This document shows, piece after piece, positions 1-5,071 of a stretch of 5,071 nt of DNA (position 1 is its first letter; each line of letters begins with the position of its first letter). Source of the DNA: JAFDZW01 sp038229915. GTDB taxonomy: Bacteria > Bacteroidota > Ignavibacteria > Palsa-1295. The notes under the pieces were generated by a model. The model was not told where the DNA came from. It worked only from the letters and a program-made list of their open reading frames with translations, and searched no databases. The translations under genes and the position numbers were made by a program. The DNA is taken from assembly GCA_038229915.1 (NCBI GenBank), contig JBBRNY010000136.1, positions 1 through 5,071 on the forward strand. The letters run 5' to 3'.

Positions 1-405
1 ATCATTCTCGAGCGGCGATCTTACCCGCACCATTCCTGTCGCTTCGATCTCAGCGGCGTTGTCAAACAAATGATTTATTAGATCAGGCTTCAGGTCGTGA
101 TCGACATCGACGCGAGTCGTCGAGGCAAATTTATTATTTTTAATATCGTAAATGATCTGCATCCACGAGATCAGGTCGCTGGCGACATACGCATTTTGAA
201 ACTGTGATTTCAGGAGCGGAGTCGCGATCAGCGAATCGCGCAACGGCACATTGTTTCGTGCCATCGCGTCAGCAAATTTTTCGGCGGCTTGTATCTGCTC
301 GCTTGCGCCGCGGTCGCAGCCCGTCAGTGCCGCGCTTGCGAGCACTATCACGACAAGAACGCTACACCAATGCGATGCCGATAATTTCTGTTTTCTCTTT
401 AACAT
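1..405 (-). CDS. Putative lipoprotein, 3' end beyond the window
   Basis: The reading frame is open from an ATG at 405-403 to base 1, giving 135 codons without a stop, so the C-terminus is missing. The N-terminus is a classic lipoprotein signal: basic MLKRKQK, a hydrophobic core at residues 15-27 (SVLVVIVLASAAL), then the lipobox L27-T28-G29-C30, so Cys30 should be lipidated and become the mature N-terminus. The mature part begins DRGASEQ and is predicted mostly helical and charged (for example the stretch around A40-A49), with no family I recognise. The start lies inside the upstream gene (44-nt overlap) and has no clear Shine-Dalgarno sequence, so translation may be coupled to that gene. The signal peptide in this frame, absent from the other frames, fixes both frame and start. 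Function is unknown; an envelope-anchored role is inferred. Confidence 0.88.
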   Translation of the reverse strand, partial: MLKRKQKLSASHWCSVLVVIVLASAALTGCDRGASEQIQAAEKFADAMARNNVPLRDSLIATPLLKSQFQNAYVASDLISWMQIIYDIKNNKFASTTRVDVDHDLKPDLINHLFDNAAEIEATGMVRVRSPLEND

Positions 406-1234
406 AAATGAGTGTGCTTCGATGGATAAAAAAGTTATCCGGTACCGGATACGGGGTTTCGCTATTGAGTATATCTTGATAGACGATCTCGCCGCGTTCT
501 TTGCTCAGGATCGTCAGATGATTCTTCAACACATTATTGATCGCGGCGTTCGCATCGGTGGTGATGCGTTCGTGATAACTAAAAATGAGATAGTCGCCGA
601 AATCAGAAAAGTCTATCGTCCCGCGAAGCTCGGCAATGTTCATCACACTGGCAAGTGTTTCGGCGATTTCCGAAAAGATCGGGTCGTTCGGGCTAATAGG
701 TAATGAATAGACCGACTCGGTATCGTCTTCCACAATTAACGTCTGGAGCGACAATACATTTTCGCGTTCACTACCAAAGGCTTCGAGCACTTCGCCGGTG
801 GTGCAGTCGATCGAAAAAAATTCGTTGCGCCCATACGCTTCGCGCTGTGCATACACTTTGCCGTCATACTCAAAAAGCATCGCCACATCGGGCTGCTCCC
901 AACGCATAGCACCCGAACGGGTATCGAGGGTGATGATCCCAAGCGGCTCGGGCATATCGGGCTTGCGAAAACGGTGGATATAGAGATTACTCGGCGTAGC
1001 TTTTGCGGCGCTGAACCACCACGCTTCATCGAGCGTAACGCCGCGCCAAAGCACCCCGCCCGAAGGAACATCAATGGCAAAAAGCGAGCCGGTTTTCGAC
1101 TCGGGGTTGCGCTCCTCGCCGGCAAGAACGCCGTCGGGGCTGATAAGCAAACGCCAGATAAGATTGCCTTTTGCCGCAGCAAAACGCCACGTCGGCTTGA
1201 TCTTCGAGCTTTTTATTCGTGAGAAAATACCCAT
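362..1234 (-). CDS. DUF4905-like protein with PQQ-type beta-propeller repeats
   Basis: This is a complete frame of 290 codons. I see at least three PQQ-like blade motifs of the form LxAIDxxSGxxLW: LFAIDVPSGGVLWR at 51-64, IITLDTRSGAMRWEQ at 100-114 and FFSIDCTTGEVLEAF at 139-153. A weaker fourth is LTILSKERGEIVYQD at 240-254. Other landmarks are IWRLL (26-30), GEERN (39-43), EAWW (70-73) and HRFRKPDMP (87-95). From memory this order resembles the Bacteroidota/Chlorobi family DUF4905, whose function is unknown; this was not searched. There is no signal peptide or membrane segment, so the protein is probably cytoplasmic. The ATG at 1234 is preceded by only a weak AGGG (1245-1248, 10 nt away). 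The gene is GC-rich, and its 3' end overlaps the downstream lipoprotein gene by 44 nt, so the two probably form an operon. Four blades are fewer than a full propeller, so it may be a partial or diverged fold. Confidence 0.9.
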   Translation of the reverse strand: MGIFSRIKSSKIKPTWRFAAAKGNLIWRLLISPDGVLAGEERNPESKTGSLFAIDVPSGGVLWRGVTLDEAWWFSAAKATPSNLYIHRFRKPDMPEPLGIITLDTRSGAMRWEQPDVAMLFEYDGKVYAQREAYGRNEFFSIDCTTGEVLEAFGSERENVLSLQTLIVEDDTESVYSLPISPNDPIFSEIAETLASVMNIAELRGTIDFSDFGDYLIFSYHERITTDANAAINNVLKNHLTILSKERGEIVYQDILNSETPYPVPDNFFIHRSTLIYVKEKTEIIGIALV

Positions 1235-1393
1235 ACAGTTGTCGCCCTAAAACAACGAAAGAATAAGAAAGGTCGCGCAGGGGAATTTATGGGGTAAAAT
1301 CACAGAAAAACCCTGCTTATGAGATGGTTTTGGATGTTAACAAAATATTTAAAAAAAATGATAATTTGAAGTACCAATTGAGAAATTATTGCT

Positions 1394-1401
1394 TATATTT
1401 G
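1394..1401 (+). promoter_or_regulatory. Candidate -7 element, Bacteroidota type (TATATTTG)
   Basis: TATATTTG matches the TAnnTTTG -7 consensus described for Bacteroidota primary sigma factor promoters. The nearest upstream TTTG (1365-1368) is 25 nt away and a TTG (1378-1380) is 13 nt away, so neither has ideal spacing. If used, it would give a leader of nearly 390 nt for the gene at 1789. The match is short and the region AT-rich, so chance is quite possible. Confidence 0.22.
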
Positions 1402-1577
1402 TGAGTATTGCTTTTGAGGGGTAATTAGTAAAGCGACGACAACTGGTTCTATAAGCTGTTTGCCGCACCAAAAAACAGGATAAGCGAAAGAGAAAGGGTC
1501 AAATGCTTGAAGCAATCCGAGAAGACAAAAGATCAACGGAGAGCTTATGAAAAGATCAATCTAAAGGATGTAGCGAT

Positions 1578-1589
1578 ACAAAATTTTGT
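1578..1589. repeat. 12-bp perfect palindrome ACAAAATTTTGT
   Basis: The sequence ACAAAATTTTGT is a perfect inverted repeat with no spacer. Such a dyad can be an operator for a dimeric regulator, but no regulator gene is present in the window and AT-rich palindromes arise easily by chance. It lies just left of the terminator hairpin. Confidence 0.3.
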
Positions 1590-1610
1590 CGGGCGGAGCA
1601 ATTCGCTCAA

Positions 1611-1642
1611 CAAAAAGACCGGAGCGCGCGAACGCCCCGGTC
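1611..1642 (-). terminator. Rho-independent terminator reading leftward
   Basis: Read on the minus strand, GACCGG (1642-1637) pairs with CCGGTC (1622-1617). An inner 3-bp GCG/CGC helix follows across one mismatch, closing a 6-nt loop, and the stem is followed directly by TTTTTG (1616-1611). A GC-rich stem followed by a T-tract is the standard intrinsic terminator form. The plus-strand side after the stem (ATCTGTCC) has no T-tract, so it should act leftward only. No minus-strand gene lies to its right within the window, so it may insulate the left operon, end a small RNA, or be left over from an older gene order. Confidence 0.65.
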
Positions 1643-1733
1643 ATCTGTCCTGTAGCAGTACTACAGTCGAGTCGCAGCGATATGATGCTATCGCCTCGGG
1701 TACTTTTGAGTATTAGAGACCAAAGCACCTTTG
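1617..1733. other. Array of five short stem-loops, possible structured RNA
   Basis: Five non-overlapping hairpins follow each other. HP1 at 1617-1642 has a GACCGG/CCGGTC stem. HP2 at 1650-1666 has CTGTAG/CTACAG with a 5-nt loop. HP3 at 1677-1694 has GCGATA/TATCGC with a 6-nt loop. HP4 at 1700-1713 has GTACT/AGTAT with a TTTG loop, one end pair being G-T. HP5 at 1721-1733 has CAAAG/CTTTG with a 3-nt loop. Three perfect 6-bp stems with short loops in about 80 nt is more than I would expect by chance. It could be the structured leader of the secreted-protein gene at 1789 on the plus strand, or a small RNA on the minus strand that ends at the terminator formed by HP1. The sequence does not decide which, and it matches no RNA family I recognise. 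Confidence 0.4.
1701..1708 (+). promoter_or_regulatory. Second candidate -7 element (TACTTTTG)
   Basis: TACTTTTG also matches TAnnTTTG and is better placed for the gene at 1789, predicting a leader of about 75 nt. No TTG or TTTG stands at the usual -33 distance, and the site overlaps HP4 of the stem-loop array, so it is a weak candidate. Confidence 0.2.
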
Positions 1734-1774
1734 CGACCCGTTAAACAACAATCAGCATCAGAACTAAAATCCAT

Positions 1775-1780
1775 AAAGGA
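1775..1780 (+). promoter_or_regulatory. Ribosome binding site (AAAGGA)
   Basis: AAAGGA ends 8 nt before the ATG at 1789. It supports that start over the in-frame ATG at 1837, which would give a more usual signal-peptide length but has no comparable purine-rich sequence ahead of it. Confidence 0.6.
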
Positions 1781-1788
1781 CTATAGTA

Positions 1789-3042
1789 ATGAAAACGATT
1801 AATAAAACCGAGGTCAACCAAAAATTGCTTCGGAACATGTTAAAAATGTTTGCTACTTGTTTGCTAATGGCACAGTTAATATTTGTTAGCAGTGCATTCG
1901 GACAAGGTGCAAGCCTTGGTACTACGGCCGTATATAGTGATCAATGTCCGACAGCAATCCATTGTTGTCAACTTATTACATTCACTGCCGGAGGAAATAC
2001 GGACCATCTAAGTATTCAAGTTACCGGTGGTGTAGATCCGAGTTGTTGGAACTGGGGGTGTCAAAAGAGCAATCCTGCAGCAAATGTTGCATTTACAACA
2101 AAAGCAACCGGTGATGGCTGGGACATTACGTTTGGCCCAAACCCACTTGGGATCGGGCAAACAGTGCAAATAATGTTATGCCCTGTTGATAATAAGGAGG
2201 CTTGCGCTTATGCTTACACGAGTATAACCTGGTCTGCCGACCTTGTAGGCCCCCCACCAATTCCCCAGGGAAATGGGACGACACCTATTCTGGGCTGTAC
2301 TGGTACAAATGACATTATGTGTCCTACTTGTGATCGTGTTGACATGACAACACCGAACACATGCTATGAACGCTTTTGTATCACCAGACATTGGCCTGTT
2401 TCAAATTTGACAAGCGGTAAGACCTTTGTTTTACGAATCAAACCAAAATTGAAACCGTGTAATATCACACAAACAGGTTGCCCTGTTACCTCGATTCAAA
2501 TGGATAACAGCGAATTTCCAGGTTGGACGGCAAATAATCCAGTCGATGGAACTTTACCAAATGGTGATACTTATACTGATATACCACTTACCCATACAGG
2601 AGATTTAGGTGGTTGTGGTACAGTATGTATCAATATACCAAAATGCCATGACCCTAATGCACCAAGTAATCCGATAACTCATACGGTTACAGTTAATAAC
2701 CCAGATGACCCATATCCTTGCAATCCGGTTTCGGCAGCATTTAAAACAGTAGGTACGACTCAGACAATAACAGCTGAGAATTTCCCGAATCCGCTTACAA
2801 GAACAAATCAATTTAAGACGACAATACCATTTGAACTTTCACAAAATGGTGGTTCTGCAAAAATTTCAATCATTAATGTAGATGGAAAAACCGTCTATCA
2901 GGATGTACAGGAATTTGCAGGTTCAGGCAAACATTTCTTCTACTTCACCGGGGAACAACTTCCGTCGGGTAAGTATTTCTATACGATAGAATCTCCTATC
3001 GGAACGGTGATTATGAATAAGTCACTTTTGATAGTAAAGTAA
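1789..3042 (+). CDS. Cysteine-rich secreted protein with T9SS type A sorting domain
   Basis: A complete gene of 417 codons. The N-terminus has a basic region, a hydrophobic core at about 21-37 and probable signal peptidase cleavage near A36-Q39. Residues 328-417 are a Por/T9SS type A C-terminal sorting domain: ENFPNP (330-335), TIPFELSQNG (345-354), ISIINVDGKTV (359-369), LPSGKYFYTIES (391-402) and a final KSLLIVK. By family knowledge such domains direct passage through the outer membrane by T9SS and are often removed on attachment. The passenger (about 40-325) has 18 cysteines and no recognised domain. It appears to contain two diverged repeats, each with a Cys cluster, a C-x(4-6)-C pair (C86/C91 and C224/C231) and a GW (110-111 and 245-246). 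The gene is AT-rich compared with the left operon. A 67-nt spacer leads to another secreted-protein gene. Function is unknown; an extracellular, disulfide-stabilised binding or structural role is inferred. Confidence 0.95.
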   Translation: MKTINKTEVNQKLLRNMLKMFATCLLMAQLIFVSSAFGQGASLGTTAVYSDQCPTAIHCCQLITFTAGGNTDHLSIQVTGGVDPSCWNWGCQKSNPAANVAFTTKATGDGWDITFGPNPLGIGQTVQIMLCPVDNKEACAYAYTSITWSADLVGPPPIPQGNGTTPILGCTGTNDIMCPTCDRVDMTTPNTCYERFCITRHWPVSNLTSGKTFVLRIKPKLKPCNITQTGCPVTSIQMDNSEFPGWTANNPVDGTLPNGDTYTDIPLTHTGDLGGCGTVCINIPKCHDPNAPSNPITHTVTVNNPDDPYPCNPVSAAFKTVGTTQTITAENFPNPLTRTNQFKTTIPFELSQNGGSAKISIINVDGKTVYQDVQEFAGSGKHFFYFTGEQLPSGKYFYTIESPIGTVIMNKSLLIVK

Positions 3043-3054
3043 TTCGGTGCTTTT

Positions 3055-3092
3055 TTATTCCGCCTATCACTTTTTTGTGATAGGCGGAATAA
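3055..3092. terminator. 16-bp perfect hairpin with T6 loop between the two secreted-protein genes
   Basis: Bases 3055-3070 pair perfectly with 3077-3092 around a loop of six T. The core arms are ATTCCGCCTATCAC and GTGATAGGCGGAAT. A T6 tract (3051-3056) precedes the stem on the plus strand and overlaps its first two bases, but no T-tract follows it on either strand, so it is not a canonical intrinsic terminator. It may still act as a partial terminator, or as an RNA-stability or processing element that protects the 3' end of the upstream message and lowers expression of the gene at 3110. The pairing is certain; the function is inferred. Confidence 0.5.
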
Positions 3093-3095
3093 CTT

Positions 3096-3105
3096 AAAGA
3101 GGTAA
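3096..3105 (+). promoter_or_regulatory. Ribosome binding site (AAAGAGGTAA)
   Basis: AAAGAGGTAA contains AGAGG (3098-3102), 7 nt before the ATG at 3110. It directly follows the intergenic hairpin, so the hairpin leaves the site unpaired. It supports the 3110 start together with the signal peptide. Confidence 0.65.
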
Positions 3106-3109
3106 TCTT

Positions 3110-5071
3110 ATGAAGCTGTTATTTTTCTATATCATATTCTTTTTCAGCACTGCCACCGTTGCCGAGGCACAATGGGCTTTGGTATTTCCAAACTTTGTCA
3201 CACCGATTCAACAATCTAGTAAGTCAGGTGGTATTTTTTTCACCAATGGTATGTTATGGGCATGTGGTGGTTTTAAGGTTCCGCCGATAATTTTATATTC
3301 CTCTATTGACTCCGGGAATACTTGGATTTCTCACTCAATTAACACCAATGCTAACTCTACTGTAAAATCGATTGATTTTTTTGATAAATTAAATGGTATA
3401 TTTACTTTTACCAGCACTGTTGGGGTTACTAATGACGGTGGTCAAACGTGGAATTTTCCATCCCCGAGTTCATCATTTTTTGATGCAAAAATAATTGGAA
3501 ATGTCAATAATATTATTGGTACAATTTGGTATCAGATAGCGCGGTCTGTTGATGGCGGAAATAGTTGGTCGTTCATTTCGACTACCAACGGCTCAAGTTC
3601 TTTAGTCGTAAGTAAGCGAGGAACAATTTTTGTAGGCAACAACCCAGTGTTGATGTCAACCGATTTTGGAAATACTTGGACTCCGAGAAAAGGGAGTTAT
3701 GACCTTGATTCTTATTCATCTGCAATAGGACACCAGTGTAATGATACAACGATATACGTTGCAAGTGAAGATTTTCTGGGCAACGGACAGCCATCGTCCG
3801 GAGGGAAAGGTTACGGGCAGTTTAAGGCTTCAACTGACGGTGGCGATTCATTCTTTGACATTGTAACTAAACCGGTTCGTTATATTAGCGGGGCAGTGAC
3901 AACTTCTAAACACGCCGCCTTTTGTCCTACGTTGAATGATGGCGTATATAGAACAACCGACAAAGGAAAAACATGGATCTCTATCGGAGGTCCTGGGGTC
4001 CAAAACGATTGTCGTCCTATCGCGGCTATCAATGATACGATTTTATTTCTGATTGACTCCAGCGGTAATCTTTGGAAGACGACGAATTGTGGTGGCTATC
4101 CTCTGAAGCTACCGCCGATTGAGCGACCGGTGCTGACCAATGCTTCGCTTACCGGGCTTTCGGCTTGTGATAGCGGTGCGCTTATTGCGAAGATCGCCCA
4201 ATCATATTGCCAACCGCTTTTCATTAAATCTGTCACACTCGAAGGAGCAGATGCATCGTTCTTTACACTCAGCCCTATCACGCTTCCCGATACACTCACC
4301 GACGGACAAACGCGCAGTTTTTCATTGCGCTTCAATCCGCAAAAGCAAGCACGATCATTTTCGGCAAAGCTCCACGTTACAGGCAGATATATGTTTGAAG
4401 ATGATACGCTTGCCCTTGATACACTTATCGATTGCAGTGCCACAACAAAACCCGTAGCACCAAATCTACTGACTTCAAAAAATTCACTGCTCTATGATAC
4501 GCTTTCGGTCTGCGGTGGCTATCAAGATACGACCGTGACCTTTACGAATAAAGGATGTGATAAATTAGATATTATTGCAGGTCCGGGTGTGCTTGCGCCG
4601 GAGTTTACGTTACTGACATCGCTCTCCTTTCCGATCACCATTCCTGTTGATAGCAGTCTTACGATCACGTTTCGCTTCAAGCCTTCATCGGCCGGGACAT
4701 TCTTCACATCACCAGTTTTTACAGCTTCGCAACAAGGCTTGACGCAAAAGATATATCTGTTTCTCGAAGGCTTTGGTATTTATGAAGGCGGGAAGCTGGA
4801 GTATGCACCGAAGGAGTTTCGTTTTTCGTCGCTGAGTATTTGTTCGCGCGACTCGGCGAGCGGCTATATCACCAACGTCGGTTGTGATGCGTTGGGTGTC
4901 GAGCCGCTGAAGCTCATCGGCGATAATGATTTCACCACCAATGCCGGAAGTGTTTTACGCCAACTTTCGAGTGGCGATACGATCACCTATAAAGTCTATC
5001 TCAATCCTGCGCGCAAAGGCATTCGTAGCGGACAAATTATCCTCACGTCGCATATCGCCTCCGCCACGAGC
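3110..5071 (+). CDS. Large secreted Asp-box / anchor-D-repeat protein, 3' end beyond the window
   Basis: The frame is open for 654 codons from the ATG at 3110 to the window end. MKLLFFYIIFFFSTATVAEA is a signal peptide with an A18-E19-A20 cleavage site. Six Asp boxes (S/T-x-D-x-G-x-T/S-W/F) end at W72, W114, W153, W190, F248 and W289, which suggests a beta-propeller of the BNR/sortilin/YCF48 kind; no glycosidase catalytic residues can be assigned. From about residue 330 there are three Ig-like repeats resembling the choice-of-anchor D (ASPM/SPD-2/Hydin-like) fold, with signatures such as SLRFNPQ (326-332 region excluded; found near 425), ITFRFKPSSAG and YKVYLNPARKG. Each repeat has a cysteine pair: C353/C367, C468/C483 and C578/C592. 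Related proteins usually end in a T9SS sorting domain, expected past the window. Base composition steps from AT-rich to GC-rich near 4080, at the domain boundary. It is probably a cell-surface or secreted protein; the ligand is unknown. Confidence 0.93.
   Translation, partial: MKLLFFYIIFFFSTATVAEAQWALVFPNFVTPIQQSSKSGGIFFTNGMLWACGGFKVPPIILYSSIDSGNTWISHSINTNANSTVKSIDFFDKLNGIFTFTSTVGVTNDGGQTWNFPSPSSSFFDAKIIGNVNNIIGTIWYQIARSVDGGNSWSFISTTNGSSSLVVSKRGTIFVGNNPVLMSTDFGNTWTPRKGSYDLDSYSSAIGHQCNDTTIYVASEDFLGNGQPSSGGKGYGQFKASTDGGDSFFDIVTKPVRYISGAVTTSKHAAFCPTLNDGVYRTTDKGKTWISIGGPGVQNDCRPIAAINDTILFLIDSSGNLWKTTNCGGYPLKLPPIERPVLTNASLTGLSACDSGALIAKIAQSYCQPLFIKSVTLEGADASFFTLSPITLPDTLTDGQTRSFSLRFNPQKQARSFSAKLHVTGRYMFEDDTLALDTLIDCSATTKPVAPNLLTSKNSLLYDTLSVCGGYQDTTVTFTNKGCDKLDIIAGPGVLAPEFTLLTSLSFPITIPVDSSLTITFRFKPSSAGTFFTSPVFTASQQGLTQKIYLFLEGFGIYEGGKLEYAPKEFRFSSLSICSRDSASGYITNVGCDALGVEPLKLIGDNDFTTNAGSVLRQLSSGDTITYKVYLNPARKGIRSGQIILTSHIASATS
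3302..3976 (+). repeat. Six Asp-box (BNR-type) protein repeats
   Basis: The boxes are at residues 65-72, 107-114, 146-153, 183-190, 241-248 and 282-289 of the gene at 3110. Spacings of 42, 39, 37, 58 and 41 residues are in the range of single propeller blades, with one longer blade between boxes 4 and 5. A degenerate seventh blade may be present near residues 315-330, with TTNCGG at 324-329. Confidence 0.8.
4142..5071 (+). repeat. Three anchor-D-like protein repeats with a shared Cys pair
   Basis: Three repeats of about 110-115 residues start near residues 345, 460 and 565. Each opens with an LSxC motif (LSAC, LSVC, LSIC), followed 14 or 15 residues later by a second Cys in a strand context (SYCQPL, KGCDKL, VGCDAL). 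Each then has a hydrophobic strand leading to a fold-closing segment of the RFNP/RFKP/YLNP type. The third repeat is cut by the window end. Confidence 0.7.

Larger units (their letters stand above)
1235..1788. other. Divergent intergenic region, 554 nt
   Basis: This region separates the minus-strand operon from the plus-strand secreted genes and must hold the promoters for both. The part nearest the left operon (about 1310-1415) is very AT-rich, with A-runs around 1350-1358. The part from about 1590 to 1700 is GC-richer and full of short inverted repeats. I found no convincing protein gene: plus-strand frames here are short, lack good ribosome binding sites and encode charged, low-complexity peptides. 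I saw no tRNA, no CCGGAAGG core of SRP RNA, no RNase P signature and no riboswitch core that I recognise. Confidence 0.75.

Noticed and set aside
251..703. Plus-strand 150-codon frame
   Set aside because: It is antisense to the DUF4905-like gene and the lipoprotein gene, whose blade motifs and lipobox make the minus strand the coding strand.
736..1182. Minus-strand 148-codon frame
   Set aside because: It is a shifted-frame shadow of the DUF4905-like gene, rich in Arg, Ser and Cys, as expected from GC-rich DNA read out of frame.
1507..1716. Plus-strand 69-codon frame in the intergenic region
   Set aside because: It starts with TTG without a good ribosome binding site, encodes a charged peptide with no recognisable feature, and runs through several of the stem-loops, which better explain the sequence.
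1235..1788. tRNA, tmRNA, SRP RNA, RNase P RNA or c-di-GMP riboswitch
   Set aside because: The conserved cores of these RNAs, such as the T-loop GGTTCGAATCC or the SRP CCGGAAGG, are absent, and the hairpins do not form a cloverleaf.
3110..4080. Asp-box region as a sialidase
   Set aside because: Asp boxes are structural and widespread in propellers. No arginine triad or other catalytic set can be assigned, so no enzymatic activity is claimed.
4096..4457. Frames on both strands within 4096-4457
   Set aside because: Both overlap the continuous frame of the gene at 3110, which carries the conserved repeat motifs through this stretch.
1..5071. CRISPR array, insertion sequence, toxin-antitoxin or defence genes
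   Set aside because: There is no set of regularly spaced repeats, no transposase or nuclease motif and no terminal inverted repeats. The repeats found are protein-level domains or single hairpins.

Overview
The window looks like part of a bacterial chromosome from the Bacteroidota/Chlorobi side of the tree, and the mix of families fits lineages such as Kapabacteria or Ignavibacteria best. The evidence is a C-terminal type IX secretion (T9SS) sorting domain, a large secreted protein that joins Asp-box repeats to 'choice-of-anchor D'-like repeats, and a PQQ-repeat protein resembling DUF4905. The lineage is an inference, because no rRNA or marker gene is present.

Layout. (1) Bases 1-1234 on the minus strand, GC-rich: a two-gene operon. 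A DUF4905-like beta-propeller-type protein (1234 down to 362) overlaps by 44 nt a lipoprotein gene that starts at 405 and leaves the window at base 1. (2) Bases 1235-1788: a divergent intergenic region of 554 nt. It holds a 12-bp palindrome, a minus-strand intrinsic terminator and a run of five short stem-loops (1617-1733). (3) Bases 1789-3042, plus strand, AT-rich: a 417-residue secreted T9SS cargo with 18 cysteines in its mature passenger and two diverged internal repeats. (4) Bases 3043-3109: a spacer dominated by a perfect 16-bp hairpin with a T6 loop. (5) Bases 3110-5071, plus strand: the first 654 codons of a large secreted protein that stays open at the window end. It has six Asp boxes, then three Ig-like anchor-D-type repeats that share a cysteine pair.

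How the genes relate. The two plus-strand genes both encode exported proteins, lie 67 nt apart and may be co-transcribed. Neither resembles an enzyme of known function, and surface or extracellular display through T9SS is the best supported role. The minus-strand pair is a separate unit, probably of envelope proteins of unknown function.

The most notable structure is the base composition. By hand count of sample lines, GC is about 50-68% in the left genes, falls to roughly 23-47% from about 1250 through gene 3 and into the first half of gene 5, then steps back to about 57% near base 4080. That step sits inside an intact reading frame at the boundary between the Asp-box region and the anchor-D repeats, which suggests a mosaic gene. 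No defence system, CRISPR array, transposase or tRNA was found.
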